DNA from: a virus
IMG/VR virus record: IMGVR_UViG_3300046516_000901
Coordinates: 1-27,773 of that record
Direction: 5' to 3' (one strand)
DNA length: 27,773 nucleotides
Shown: piece after piece, positions 1 through 7,254 of the stretch
Layout of the letters: each line of letters starts with the position of its first letter
Position numbering within the stretch: the stretch's first letter is position 1
Position numbers and translations under genes: made by a program
The notes under the pieces: generated by a model
Seen by the model: the letters and a program-made list of their open reading frames with translations, nothing else
The model's database searches: none
Told to the model about the DNA's origin: nothing

Positions 1-2
1 TC

Positions 3-1589
3 GAGCGCGCGCGCGGGACCAAGCCCGGGATCCGGATCGCGGTTCTCATGGGGAGGATCGACCTCGTTTCTCAGACCGAGCGCGCGTTCCGGGAGTTTTT
101 TCCAGCCCGTGACATCGGCGTCCTGTTCGGGTCCCTCTCCCGGCGCGAGACGGACCGCCCGGTCACGCTCGTGTCGATACAGAGCGTGAAGCCCAAGGAG
201 GCGCACCGGTACGACCTCGTCATCGTCGACGAGGTCCACCGAATGGACCAGGACGAGGGCGCGTACGTCCGGTATTTAGAAGCGTGCCGAGGGCTCAACT
301 TCAAGGTGAAGGTCGTCGGCGTGACCGCGACCCCGTGGCGGGCGACCGGTCTGATCTACGGAAAGGACCAGCTTTTCTCGCGCGTGTGCTACCGGAAATC
401 CCTGCCCGAGATGATCGGGCTGGGGTTCCTCTGCCGGCCGATCCTGCGCGCGGCCGACAAAACGCTCGAGCACGACGTCGCGGGGCTCAGGCTCCGGATG
501 GGCGAGTACATGCAGGAGGACGTGGACCGTCTCGTCTCGGACCAGGACCGGTGCCTGAGCCAGGTCAGGGACGCGCTCTCGCAGCTCGCGGACAGGCGGT
601 GCGCGGTCTGGGCGTGCGCGTCGATCGCCCACTGCAACATGGTCGCCGACGCGCTCATGTCCCTGGGCGAGCGCGTGACCACGGTCCACTCCAAGTTAAA
701 GAGCGGTCCCCGGGCCGACAACCTAGCGGCGTTCGTCGGCGGCGCGTGCCGGCACATGAGCTTCGTCTCTGTCCTGTCGGAGGGGTTCGACCACCCGCCG
801 ATCGACGCGGTCGTGCTCATGCGTCCGATGCGGTCGCCGGTGCTCTACGTCCAGACGGTCGGCCGCGGCCTCAGGCCCGCCGAGGGGAAGAAGGACTGCC
901 TGGTGCTCGACTACGGCCAGGTGGTTAGGACCATCGGCCCGCTCGACGACCCGTCGATCGCCAAGGGCGGCGGGATGAGGGAACGGGACGGGCAGCTCAA
1001 GCTGGTGCCCGAGATCCCGCAGCTCGAGTGCCAGGCGTGCCGCGCGTTCACCCGCGCGCCGGCGAAGGCCTGCGGCGAATGCGGCGCGGAATTTCCGCCG
1101 CCGCCCGCCCCATCGCAGAAGATAGACCTGCGCGCCGGCGGAGGGGACATCCTTTCCTCGGACAAGGCGCCGCCTGCGCCGGTGACCCAGACGCTCGGCC
1201 CCGTGGTCGTTTCACCGCACACCGCCAAGAGCGGCAACCAGTGCGTGAAAATCCACTACCAGGACGGCGCCGTCATGTCCCGGCACGGCTGGGGCGGCGG
1301 GGTCTACGAATTCTTCGTCTGCTCGAACCCCTGGGCCATGGATCGCCTGGAGCAAAGGCTGGAGCGGATCGGGATCGACCTGCCCGACACCGACGGCTCG
1401 CATGTTTTCCCCGGAACTTTCGAGGTGACAACTCTCAGGGAAGGAAAGTATGACCGGGTCAAGGACGTCAGGCGGACGTCCCCGGCAAACCCCGGGTCAG
1501 CCGTGGGGTTCGGCGACGACGAGGAAGAGGAAAACGCGGATTTTCCGTTCGGATACAACAACCAGACACCGAGGGGGATAGGATTTTGA
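3..1589 (+). CDS. DEAD/DEAH-box superfamily 2 helicase, 5' end cut by window edge
   Basis: The reading frame is open to the left edge, so the ATG at 48 is internal and the Walker A motif lies outside the window. The 15 residues before that ATG fit the strand and motif Ia that follow Walker A in UvsW/SSL2-type helicases. Counting from the ATG at 48, visible motifs are IQSV (motif Ib), the DEVH box at about residues 61-64, TATPWRATG (motif III) and, further on, EGFDHP and QTVGRGLRP (motifs V and VI). Two CxxC pairs (CQAC and CGEC, near residues 328-345) form a probable zinc ribbon. A tail of about 165 residues of unknown role follows. It probably remodels DNA during phage replication or recombination, next to the exonuclease, whose start codon it overlaps (TTGA). 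Confidence 0.88.
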   Translation, partial: ERARGTKPGIRIAVLMGRIDLVSQTERAFREFFPARDIGVLFGSLSRRETDRPVTLVSIQSVKPKEAHRYDLVIVDEVHRMDQDEGAYVRYLEACRGLNFKVKVVGVTATPWRATGLIYGKDQLFSRVCYRKSLPEMIGLGFLCRPILRAADKTLEHDVAGLRLRMGEYMQEDVDRLVSDQDRCLSQVRDALSQLADRRCAVWACASIAHCNMVADALMSLGERVTTVHSKLKSGPRADNLAAFVGGACRHMSFVSVLSEGFDHPPIDAVVLMRPMRSPVLYVQTVGRGLRPAEGKKDCLVLDYGQVVRTIGPLDDPSIAKGGGMRERDGQLKLVPEIPQLECQACRAFTRAPAKACGECGAEFPPPPAPSQKIDLRAGGGDILSSDKAPPAPVTQTLGPVVVSPHTAKSGNQCVKIHYQDGAVMSRHGWGGGVYEFFVCSNPWAMDRLEQRLERIGIDLPDTDGSHVFPGTFEVTTLREGKYDRVKDVRRTSPANPGSAVGFGDDEEEENADFPFGYNNQTPRGIGF

Positions 1590-2656
1590 ACGATCTAGAC
1601 TGGGCAGAGGCACCGATTTTCAGCGTGGGGAAAAAGGAACCGGAGCAATCCGAGCCGGGCGACGAGACCCGGCAGGGATCCGAGGCGTGGCTCAGGTGGC
1701 GCAACAAGGGCCTGGGGTCGAGCGACGCGGCGGTGCTCCTGGGGACGAGCCCGTGGAAGACCGCAACGGAGCTCTGGCAGGAGAAGAAGGGGCTTTGGAA
1801 ACCCAAGTTCGGCTGGGCACAGAAGCAGGCCATGGAACGGGGAAAGAGGCTCGAGCCGTGCGTGCGCAGGCTCTACGAGGCGTGGGCCGGGACACTGTAT
1901 CCTGACGCGACCGCGGAGCACCCGCAGCACAAGTTCATGCGCGTGAGCTACGACGGGATCAACATGACGCACGGGAGGCTGATCGAGATCAAGTGCCCGA
2001 ACCAGAAGGACCACGAGCTCGCGCTCATGGGCGAGCTGCCCTCAAAATACATGCCGCAGGTTCAGTGGCAGCTCATGATCTCGGGGCTACCAGAAGCCGA
2101 CTACGTTTCCTACAACGGCCCCGACGCGTGGCTGGAGCAGGCGGCGAGGGACGAGATGTCCGTCGAAAAACGCCGGTTCGAGATGCTCAGGCTCGGGAAC
2201 TCCAAGCACATGGCCAGGGTCCGAGTGCTGCGCGACGAGGCGATGATCGCCGAGCTCTCACGCCGCGCGGTCCTGTTTTGGGAGACGATCGAGAAGGCCG
2301 CGTTCGACCCAGCCCCGTTCGCCACGTGGACCAGGCCGATCGGCGCCCCGGTCGTCATCGACCAGGCCGAGACGCAGGTCCTGGAGCAGTCGGTTGAGGC
2401 GCTCGTGGCCATGGCCCTGGAGGCCAAGGACGACGCGGCCAGGGCCGAGGCCCGGTACGATGCGCTCAAGGAAAAGCTGAAGAGAGAGCTCGGGGACCGA
2501 AGCGAGCTCGTCGTCGGCGAGGCGCAGATGCGCTGGACCAAGCGGAAGGGCGCGGTGGATTACGGAAAAATCCCGCAGCTCAAGGAACTGGACCTAGAGC
2601 AGTACAGGAAGCCGGAGACCAAGGTGTTCGAATTCAAGCGGAGGGAAGCGGAATGA
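1586..2656 (+). CDS. YqaJ-type viral recombination exonuclease
   Basis: This 356-residue protein has the PD-(D/E)xK nuclease signature of the YqaJ/lambda Exo group. It shows GLGSSDAAVLLGTSPW near residues 42-57, a conserved Glu at 90, Asp123 in SYDGIN, the catalytic E-I-K at 134-136, and MPQVQWQLM near 157-164. Members degrade one strand of double-stranded DNA so that a single-strand-annealing protein can recombine the ends. No annealing partner is visible here. The start is TTG at 1586, preceded by GAGGGGG at about 8 bases and overlapping the helicase stop by 4 bases, so translation is probably coupled. The last 100 residues are charged and helical and lie outside the nuclease core. Confidence 0.88.
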   Translation: MNDLDWAEAPIFSVGKKEPEQSEPGDETRQGSEAWLRWRNKGLGSSDAAVLLGTSPWKTATELWQEKKGLWKPKFGWAQKQAMERGKRLEPCVRRLYEAWAGTLYPDATAEHPQHKFMRVSYDGINMTHGRLIEIKCPNQKDHELALMGELPSKYMPQVQWQLMISGLPEADYVSYNGPDAWLEQAARDEMSVEKRRFEMLRLGNSKHMARVRVLRDEAMIAELSRRAVLFWETIEKAAFDPAPFATWTRPIGAPVVIDQAETQVLEQSVEALVAMALEAKDDAARAEARYDALKEKLKRELGDRSELVVGEAQMRWTKRKGAVDYGKIPQLKELDLEQYRKPETKVFEFKRREAE

Positions 2657-2979
2657 ATGCGGATATATGGATCGTTATAAGAGGTCGAAAATATGGCTAT
2701 CAAAGCTGGGCGCTAGGCAGCATCAGGGCCACGAAAAAAAAACCTGCGATTGCGAGTAACGAGATCGCCATTCGTTTGAAGCTAGAAATACCCAACGCTG
2801 TTTTTGATGAGCCGGTGTTCGAGGCCAGCATTTCGTTGCCGGAACCCAGCATCAACATGCCAAACAAGGCAGAAATAGCAGACGGAATCTCCGAGGCGAT
2901 GAGCCGAAACATGGGGTTCAAGGTCAAGGTTTCGATGGAGGAAGACCATGCTGAGCAAGCGTCAGAAAAAATCCAGTAG
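2653..2979 (+). CDS. Hypothetical protein, 108 aa
   Basis: I do not recognise this protein. It starts at an ATG that overlaps the exonuclease stop (ATGA), as the other genes of this operon do. The sequence is mixed, with a Lys-rich stretch near residue 28 encoded by a run of nine A bases (2735-2743), a region rich in Pro, Glu and Ile, and an acidic C-terminus. There is no signal peptide or membrane segment. Its DNA is less GC-rich than its neighbours. Position suggests an early accessory role beside the recombination genes, but nothing in the sequence shows function. Confidence 0.6.
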   Translation: MNADIWIVIRGRKYGYQSWALGSIRATKKKPAIASNEIAIRLKLEIPNAVFDEPVFEASISLPEPSINMPNKAEIADGISEAMSRNMGFKVKVSMEEDHAEQASEKIQ

Positions 2980-3100
2980 GCAGTGGGCGCAGAGCCGCAG
3001 GCGATCCATCTCATCTCCGCAGGGGCAGATGACGGCCGTCTCCCGCCCGAGGCAGACCAGGGCCTCGATGAGGAACCGCATGGGCGGGAGGGGCGAGTGA
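2948..3100 (+). CDS. Small basic protein, 50 aa, overlapping gene
   Basis: A short frame runs from the ATG at 2948 to the TGA at 3098. It overlaps the end of the preceding gene by 32 bases and the GTG of the next gene by 4 (GTGA). The product is strikingly basic: it begins MLSKRQKKSSRQW and continues with several Arg-rich stretches and few acidic residues. A GGAGGAAG-type ribosome site sits just before the ATG. The coupling at both ends argues that it is translated. Arg-rich short phage proteins often bind nucleic acid, but that is inference here. Confidence 0.5.
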   Translation: MLSKRQKKSSRQWAQSRRRSISSPQGQMTAVSRPRQTRASMRNRMGGRGE

Positions 3101-3372
3101 AAAAACTAAAAAGAGACCAGGTGAACCACCCGCCGCACTACAACACCGGTAAGATCGAGGTCATCGAGTTCATCGAGGACCAGCGCCTGACGTTCCACCT
3201 CGGCAACGCAGTCAAGTATATTTCGCGTGCGGGGAAGAAAAACGCGGGCAAGGTTTCCGAGGACCTCGAGAAGGCGATCTGGTACCTGCGGCGCCACATC
3301 GAGACGATGAAACCCAACCCGCGCAGGCCGAACGAGATGCCGCAGGAGCGCGCGCGTGGAAGGGCGAGGTAA
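3097..3372 (+). CDS. DUF3310 family protein (SaV-like)
   Basis: The 91-residue product has the DUF3310 signature: NHPPHYNTGKIEVIEFIED near the N-terminus, then NAVKYISRAGKK and EDLEKAIWYLRRHI. The family is common in phage early regions and is sometimes labelled a nucleotide kinase, but its biochemical role is not firmly established. I chose the GTG at 3097 over the ATG at 2983 because the homologous part begins there, a GGGAGG ribosome site lies just upstream, and it forms the usual 4-base overlap with the preceding stop. The Arg-rich tail is probably not part of the domain. Confidence 0.8.
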   Translation: MKKLKRDQVNHPPHYNTGKIEVIEFIEDQRLTFHLGNAVKYISRAGKKNAGKVSEDLEKAIWYLRRHIETMKPNPRRPNEMPQERARGRAR

Positions 3373-3468
3373 ATGTCCAAGTCGGACTGGTGGTTTTTCT
3401 GGGTCATCGCCGGGGTGTTCCTCTGGCTGATGGCGATCGACAGCATCGGTCACCTGGCGTGGGGATGA
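3373..3468 (+). CDS. Tiny single-pass membrane protein, 31 aa
   Basis: The ATG at 3373 follows the DUF3310 stop directly, and the TGA at 3466 overlaps the methylase start (ATGA). The peptide has a short polar N-terminus followed by a hydrophobic, Trp-rich stretch (DWWFFWVIAGVFLWLMAI) long enough to span a membrane once. A GGCGAGG sequence lies about 5 bases upstream. The tight junctions on both sides support it as a real gene. Function is unknown; tiny membrane proteins in early phage operons can affect host membrane enzymes or exclusion, but nothing specific is visible. Confidence 0.5.
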   Translation: MSKSDWWFFWVIAGVFLWLMAIDSIGHLAWG

Positions 3469-4280
3469 CCGTGCGGCGCCCGGCCCTCAGGTACTTCGGC
3501 GGCAAGTGGCGGATCGCGCCGTGGATCATCTCGCACTTTCCTCCGCACCGGATCTACTGCGAGCCGTTCGGCGGCGCCGCGAGCGTCCTTCTGCGAAAGG
3601 AAAGGTCTTATGCTGAAGTTTATAATGACCGCGATGGTGAGGTGGTTAATTTATTCCGTGTACTTCGCGACCGGAGCGCTGATCTTGGCGCGCTTCTGGA
3701 GAACACTCCGACTGCTCGCGACGAGTACGACCTCGCCCACGAACCGTCGGGCGACCCTGTCGAGCAGGCGAGGCGGACGATCATCAGGTCGTTCCTCGGA
3801 TTCGGGGCTGCGAGCTTGACCAGGGCATCGAAGAGCGGCTTCAGGGCGAGGGTTTCGAGTAATCGAAACCCGGCGGCGGACTTTCACTCCTATATCGGGT
3901 TGCTCGATCAATTCCGAGAGCGCCTTCGCGGAGTGATTATCGAGAACCGCGACGCCATCGAGGTGATGGAGCAGCAGGACGGTCCCGACACGCTCCACTT
4001 CGTAGACCCGCCCTACGTCCACGGCGTCCGGACGGCCGGAAAGCACGGCTACCGATGGGAGATGACCGACGCCGACCACGAGCGGCTCTGCGGGTTTCTG
4101 CAAACGCTCGGCGGCATGGTCGTGCTCTGCGGGTACGACAACCCGATCTACGGTGGCCTGGGCTGGGGAACGTCCGTCAAAAAAACCTGCGCCGACGGGG
4201 GCCGCGAGCGCACCGAGGTGCTCTGGATGAACCCGGCTTGCCTCGCCGCCGCGGAAGCTGTAGCCTCCACCCTAATATGA
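3465..4280 (+). CDS. Dam-like D12 class N6-adenine DNA methyltransferase
   Basis: This 271-residue protein carries the D12 (Dam) methylase signatures. RYFGGKWRIAPWI at the N-terminus is the SAM-binding FxGxK motif. EPFGGAASVLL follows, then YNDRDGEVVNLFRVLRD, and the catalytic DPPY sits in HFVDPPYVHG. It should methylate adenine N6 in the phage DNA, either to evade host restriction or to mark DNA. The recognition site cannot be read from the sequence. The ATG at 3465 is chosen because it overlaps the preceding stop (ATGA) and sits immediately before the FGGK motif; a longer frame from 3390 would add unrelated residues. It overlaps the ParB-like gene by 4 bases. Confidence 0.9.
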   Translation: MTVRRPALRYFGGKWRIAPWIISHFPPHRIYCEPFGGAASVLLRKERSYAEVYNDRDGEVVNLFRVLRDRSADLGALLENTPTARDEYDLAHEPSGDPVEQARRTIIRSFLGFGAASLTRASKSGFRARVSSNRNPAADFHSYIGLLDQFRERLRGVIIENRDAIEVMEQQDGPDTLHFVDPPYVHGVRTAGKHGYRWEMTDADHERLCGFLQTLGGMVVLCGYDNPIYGGLGWGTSVKKTCADGGRERTEVLWMNPACLAAAEAVASTLI

Positions 4281-4798
4281 GCACATGGAAACCGGTCATC
4301 CAATGGCGAACCCCCGAGTCCCTCGTCCCCTACGCGCGGAACGCCGCCGTCCACTCGCCGGAACAGATCGACGAGCTGGCCGGGCTGATCGCCGCGAACG
4401 GGTTCACCCAGCCGGTAGTCGTCGACCGGGAGGGCGTGATCGTGGTGGGCCACGGGAGGCGCGAGGCAGCGCTCAAGCTGAACCTCTCCGAGATCCCGGT
4501 GGTGGTGGCCGACCACCTCGACGAGCACCAGCTCGCGGCCTACCGCCTGGCCGACAACAAGATATCAGAGCGCAGGACCTGGGACACGGAGATGCTGAAG
4601 TTCGAGCTCGGGTCCCTAAAACTGCGGGACTTCGACATGCGCCTCACCGCGGTGCCGCTTCCGGAGCTGAAGTCGATGCTCCCAGGGGATCCTGGTACCG
4701 CCGCGAACGAGGCCCGCGGCGCGAAGGAACTCGGCGAGGAAGAGTTCCAGAAGTTCGCGCACACCTGCCCTAAATGCGGCTTCGGATTCGATGGCTAG
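4277..4798 (+). CDS. ParB/sulfiredoxin-like nuclease-domain protein
   Basis: The 173-residue product begins with a ParB-like N-terminal domain: LVPYARNAAVHSPEQIDELA, NGFTQPVVVD, then the GHGRREAALKL box and ADNKISERRTWD. In phages this domain usually stands alone or is fused to a DNA methylase, and can have nuclease or NTP-dependent DNA-binding activity. Here it is a separate gene sandwiched between two DNA methylases. The C-terminus ends in HTCPKCGFGFDG, a single CxxC that could bind metal only with help from another chain. The start at 4277 overlaps the adenine methylase stop (ATGA). Confidence 0.85.
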   Translation: MSTWKPVIQWRTPESLVPYARNAAVHSPEQIDELAGLIAANGFTQPVVVDREGVIVVGHGRREAALKLNLSEIPVVVADHLDEHQLAAYRLADNKISERRTWDTEMLKFELGSLKLRDFDMRLTAVPLPELKSMLPGDPGTAANEARGAKELGEEEFQKFAHTCPKCGFGFDG

Positions 4799-5642
4799 CC
4801 AGATCCTTAAAACCGGCCCGTGGCGGCTCTCCGACCTGTCCCCGGCGGCGCATGGCGCGCCGACCGTTTTCTCGTGCTTCTCCTGCGGCGGGGGGTCGAC
4901 GATGGGCTACAAGCTCGCCGGATTCGACGTCCTCGGCGGCGTGGAGATTGATCCGGAGATGACCGCGGTCTACCGGAAAAACCACCGTCCGAGGTTCTCG
5001 TACCTGGAGGGCATACAGGAATTCAAGGCGCGCCTGGACCTGCCGAGAGAACTTTTCGCTCTCGACGTGCTGGACGGGTCTCCGCCGTGCTCGAGCTTTT
5101 CCATGTCAGGAAACCGGGAGAAAGACTGGGGAAAGAAGAAGGTCTTCCGAGAGGGCCAGTCCGACCAGGTCCTGGACGACCTGTTCTTCCACTTCATAGA
5201 CACGGTCAGGATTCTCAGGCCCAAGGCCGTGGTCGCCGAGAACGTGAAGGGGCTCATCGTCGGGAACGCCCGGGGGTATGTGAAGCAGATCTTCGACGCG
5301 TTCAGGTCGGCCGGATACGACTGCCAGCTGTTCCTGCTGAACGCGTCCAGGATGGGCGTGCCGCAGAGGCGGGAGCGGACGTTTTTCTTCGCGCGGCGGT
5401 CCGACTTGGGGTTGCCCCCGATCCGCATGTCGTTCGGGGAGCGCGAGATATCCTGCCGCCAGGCCTTCGCCGGGATCAATCCGGTGGGGACCGCGGCCAC
5501 GGAGCTCCAGAGGCACTGGTGGTCGAGGATCAAGCCGGGGCAGTCGTTTTCCAAGGGGCACCCCAAGGGGCACTGGTTCAACTGCTTCCGCCTCCACCCC
5601 GACCTCCCGTTTTCTTCATGGCGAGATGTCATACCGCGTTAA
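4791..5642 (+). CDS. DNA cytosine-C5 methyltransferase, C-terminally truncated
   Basis: Visible motifs are I (TVFSCFSCGGGSTMGYKLAGF, split near residues 25-45), IV with the catalytic Cys100 (GSPPCSSFS), VI (ENV at 150-152) and VIII (QRRERTFFF, about 192-200). The chain then stops at residue 283, right after KGHWFNCFRLHPDLPF, where phage relatives continue into the rest of the target-recognition region and motifs IX and X (typically ending in QIGNAVPP). No continuation is seen in the other frames of the next 90 bases. Motif X helps close the SAM pocket, so the enzyme is probably inactive unless complemented. The start overlaps the ParB-like gene by 8 bases. Confidence 0.85.
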   Translation: MASQILKTGPWRLSDLSPAAHGAPTVFSCFSCGGGSTMGYKLAGFDVLGGVEIDPEMTAVYRKNHRPRFSYLEGIQEFKARLDLPRELFALDVLDGSPPCSSFSMSGNREKDWGKKKVFREGQSDQVLDDLFFHFIDTVRILRPKAVVAENVKGLIVGNARGYVKQIFDAFRSAGYDCQLFLLNASRMGVPQRRERTFFFARRSDLGLPPIRMSFGEREISCRQAFAGINPVGTAATELQRHWWSRIKPGQSFSKGHPKGHWFNCFRLHPDLPFSSWRDVIPR

Positions 5643-5731
5643 AGTGTACCTTTCTAGTAAATTATAGTCAATACACGGCAATCCGGTTTGCGCTTTTGTT
5701 AGGGTAGGTTAACAAATCCGCAACATGCCCC
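5643..5731. other. AT-rich convergent junction
   Basis: This 89-base gap separates the plus-strand early module from the minus-strand late module, so transcription from both sides converges here. It is clearly richer in A and T than the genes around it. I find no strong hairpin followed by a T run on either strand. Because the methylase gene breaks off at its left border, it is a likely recombination or mosaic joint. Confidence 0.6.
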
Positions 5732-6010
5732 TCACGCGGCGAGTCCCGGCCCGCAGAACGTGTAGGACTGCCCGACGACGGCGTCTCCTTGGTGCCATTG
5801 GACGATGCCGCCTTCTTTCCAGTGCACGTCGCAGAAAACCGTGTCGATCTCCCAGTCGTCCACCCCAGTCCGGCAGTTGTCGATTTTCTCGCACGTCATG
5901 GTGACGCATTTGTCGGCGCCGGGAGGCATTCCGCAGGCCGATCCGAGAACCGCCAAAACCGCCAAAATCAGTATAATCAACGTCCTGTTCATCATTATAC
6001 TATTTTACTA
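5655..6010. repeat. Imperfect AT-rich inverted repeat flanking lipoprotein gene
   Basis: TAGTAAATTATAGT at 5655-5668 and the reverse complement of 5999-6010 (TAGTAAAATAGT) match over 12 positions with a 2-base gap. The arms bracket the lipoprotein gene 5732-5995. The match is short and AT-rich, so chance is possible. Confidence 0.25.
5732..5995 (-). CDS. Small cysteine-rich lipoprotein, putative moron
   Basis: The 87-residue product starts MMNR followed by a strongly hydrophobic stretch (TLIILILAVLAVLGSAC). This reads as a lipoprotein signal peptide with the modified Cys at about residue 21, although the position -3 residue is Gly rather than the usual Leu. The mature part is short and has five more Cys residues, including TVFCDVHWKEGG, so disulphides in the periplasm are likely. 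It stands alone at the end of the late region, has its own candidate promoter and lacks a clear Shine-Dalgarno site. Small phage lipoproteins of this kind (for example T5 Llp) block superinfection; that role here is inference. Confidence 0.7.
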   Translation of the reverse strand: MMNRTLIILILAVLAVLGSACGMPPGADKCVTMTCEKIDNCRTGVDDWEIDTVFCDVHWKEGGIVQWHQGDAVVGQSYTFCGPGLAA

Positions 6011-6035
6011 CAGTATTAGAGGAAAGTCCAGTCAA
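6007..6035 (-). promoter_or_regulatory. Candidate sigma70-type promoter for the lipoprotein gene
   Basis: On the minus strand, TTGACT (6030-6035) and TGTAGT (6007-6012) are separated by 17 bases and match the -35 and -10 consensus at 5 of 6 and 4 of 6 positions. The predicted transcription start would lie only a few bases before the ATG at 5995, giving a very short leader. This fits the absence of a ribosome site. The -35 box overlaps the end of the upstream methyltransferase gene. Confidence 0.4.
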
Positions 6036-6514
6036 GGTTTGGCCTCCAGGTATAAGTCCCCGAAATTATAGCGGTCGCACTCGGCATGCTGGGCGACCGC
6101 CGCCGCGCGCGTGAACCCGCCCATTTGGGCCAGCCGCAGGATCTCGTCCCGGTCGTACATGTAGAGGTGTCCCCAGAGCCGCTGGCCCTCGTTCAGCATC
6201 GCGCAGGGGGTATCCGGGAGCCACGCGCCGCCGTACTCCCGGATCTCGCCCTTGAGGTAGCGGTCGATCAGGACGCGGACGTCGGGGCAGGAGAACCTGA
6301 GCACACCCTCCGGCCTGAGGATGCGCCGGCACTCCCGCATGAGGGCCACCGCGTCGCCCCATTCCAGGTGCTCGATGAAGTGCTCCGAGAAAACCAGGTC
6401 GACCGATGCCGTCTGGAGTGTCCTCAGATGGTCCGGGAGCCTGTGCCCGAATATCGCGTCCAGGTTCTGGAATCCCTCCTTGAGCACGTTCCCGCTCCCC
6501 AGGTTGAGCCTCAT
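6032..6514 (-). CDS. SAM-dependent methyltransferase (COG4627-like)
   Basis: This compact 160-residue class I methyltransferase starts MRLNLGSGNV, the SAM-binding motif I. It continues with ASVDLVFSEHFIEHLEW, RECRRILRPEGVLRFSCPD and a C-terminal half containing GHLYMYDRDEILRLAQMGGF. It resembles predicted methyltransferases found in polysaccharide loci, which often cap or modify sugars. I chose the ATG at 6514 because motif I starts there and it overlaps the stop of the glycosyltransferase gene (ATGA); the frame extends upstream but only as a shadow. It is the last gene of the four-gene sugar cassette, so it may methylate the sugar added by the preceding enzyme. The substrate is not readable from sequence. 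Confidence 0.8.
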   Translation of the reverse strand: MRLNLGSGNVLKEGFQNLDAIFGHRLPDHLRTLQTASVDLVFSEHFIEHLEWGDAVALMRECRRILRPEGVLRFSCPDVRVLIDRYLKGEIREYGGAWLPDTPCAMLNEGQRLWGHLYMYDRDEILRLAQMGGFTRAAAVAQHAECDRYNFGDLYLEAKP

Positions 6515-7254
6515 AGTTTTCCCTTCGACCGGAGCCACTCCTCGAAGGAGCCGTGGAACACGCCTCGGTGGGCATGGTCCCACTTCCATTCCTTATAGAG
6601 CGGGTTGACCCGGTCGTGCATCCGAAGATCTTCTCGGTAGTCCTCGAGGAACACCCACCGGCCGTGTTTTTTAACTTCGTCCCACATGCAGATTTCGAGC
6701 CCCCCGTACAGGAGCGACGGCTCCCTGAGCCCGCCGACCGCGCGGAGCCAGCCGCGGCGGAAACCGCAGATGGAGTTCATCGCGGCGACGCGGAGCTCGC
6801 GCACCCGCACCCCGTCCAGGATCTCCGACCCAAGGCCCTTGGTTTCGGCGTTGAGCTCGCGCTCGGAATGGGTGTGCCAGAGCGACAGCCAAACGACCCT
6901 GGGGTCCGCGACGAATGCCCGGCACATGGCCATGTTCCACCCCGGCGTCAGCGGCCAGGAGTCGGGGTCGTAGCCGACCACCATCGCGTTGTCAGGGATA
7001 CCGACCTGCTCCAGCGCCCAGTTGAAACCGTGGTGGAGACCGAGGTTTTTACCGGGGTCCAGGAGCGTCGCCCCGTGGTCCCGGGCGATGGCCTCGAGAT
7101 TCGCGCGCGTTTTCGGATAGTCGATCGGCCAGTGCTGGTCGACCATGAGGAGACGGTCCTCGACCGCGGGGTCTATGGTCTTCCGCCGCTGCTCGAGCGA
7201 GTCGGCGATGATGTCGGTGTCGTTGTGGCATAAAGAAATTGTCCAGGTCTTCAC
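6511..7254 (-). CDS. Glycosyltransferase, GT-A fold (GT2-like)
   Basis: The 247-residue product begins with a short beta strand (MKTWTISLCHND from a GTG). It shows DPGKNLGLHHGFNWAL near residues 75-90, the usual NxGxxxGxN element of GT-A transferases, and VGYDPDSWP, an Asp-Pro-Asp that fits the metal-binding DxD. Later parts include CGFRRGWLRAVGGLREP and GGLEICMWDE, equivalent to the acceptor-side region. It should transfer a nucleotide-activated sugar in the cytoplasm. The GTG at 7254 overlaps the acyltransferase stop (GTGA); the longer upstream frame is a shadow. Acceptor and sugar are unknown; context suggests an amino sugar made by the two enzymes upstream. Confidence 0.78.
   Translation of the reverse strand: MKTWTISLCHNDTDIIADSLEQRRKTIDPAVEDRLLMVDQHWPIDYPKTRANLEAIARDHGATLLDPGKNLGLHHGFNWALEQVGIPDNAMVVGYDPDSWPLTPGWNMAMCRAFVADPRVVWLSLWHTHSERELNAETKGLGSEILDGVRVRELRVAAMNSICGFRRGWLRAVGGLREPSLLYGGLEICMWDEVKKHGRWVFLEDYREDLRMHDRVNPLYKEWKWDHAHRGVFHGSFEEWLRSKGKL

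Noticed and set aside
48-50. ATG as the start of the helicase gene
   Set aside because: The frame is open upstream to the edge and the helicase would lack Walker A; the ATG is an internal Met in the motif Ia region.
2735-2743. Run of nine A bases as a second frameshift site
   Set aside because: The zero frame reads ACG AAA AAA AAA CCT, without the A AAA AAC heptamer, and there is no sign of an alternative product in a tail chaperone context.
5679-5687. CAATCCGGT, resembling the core of shufflon recombination sites
   Set aside because: Only 9 bases match, no second copy was found in the window and there is no recombinase gene.
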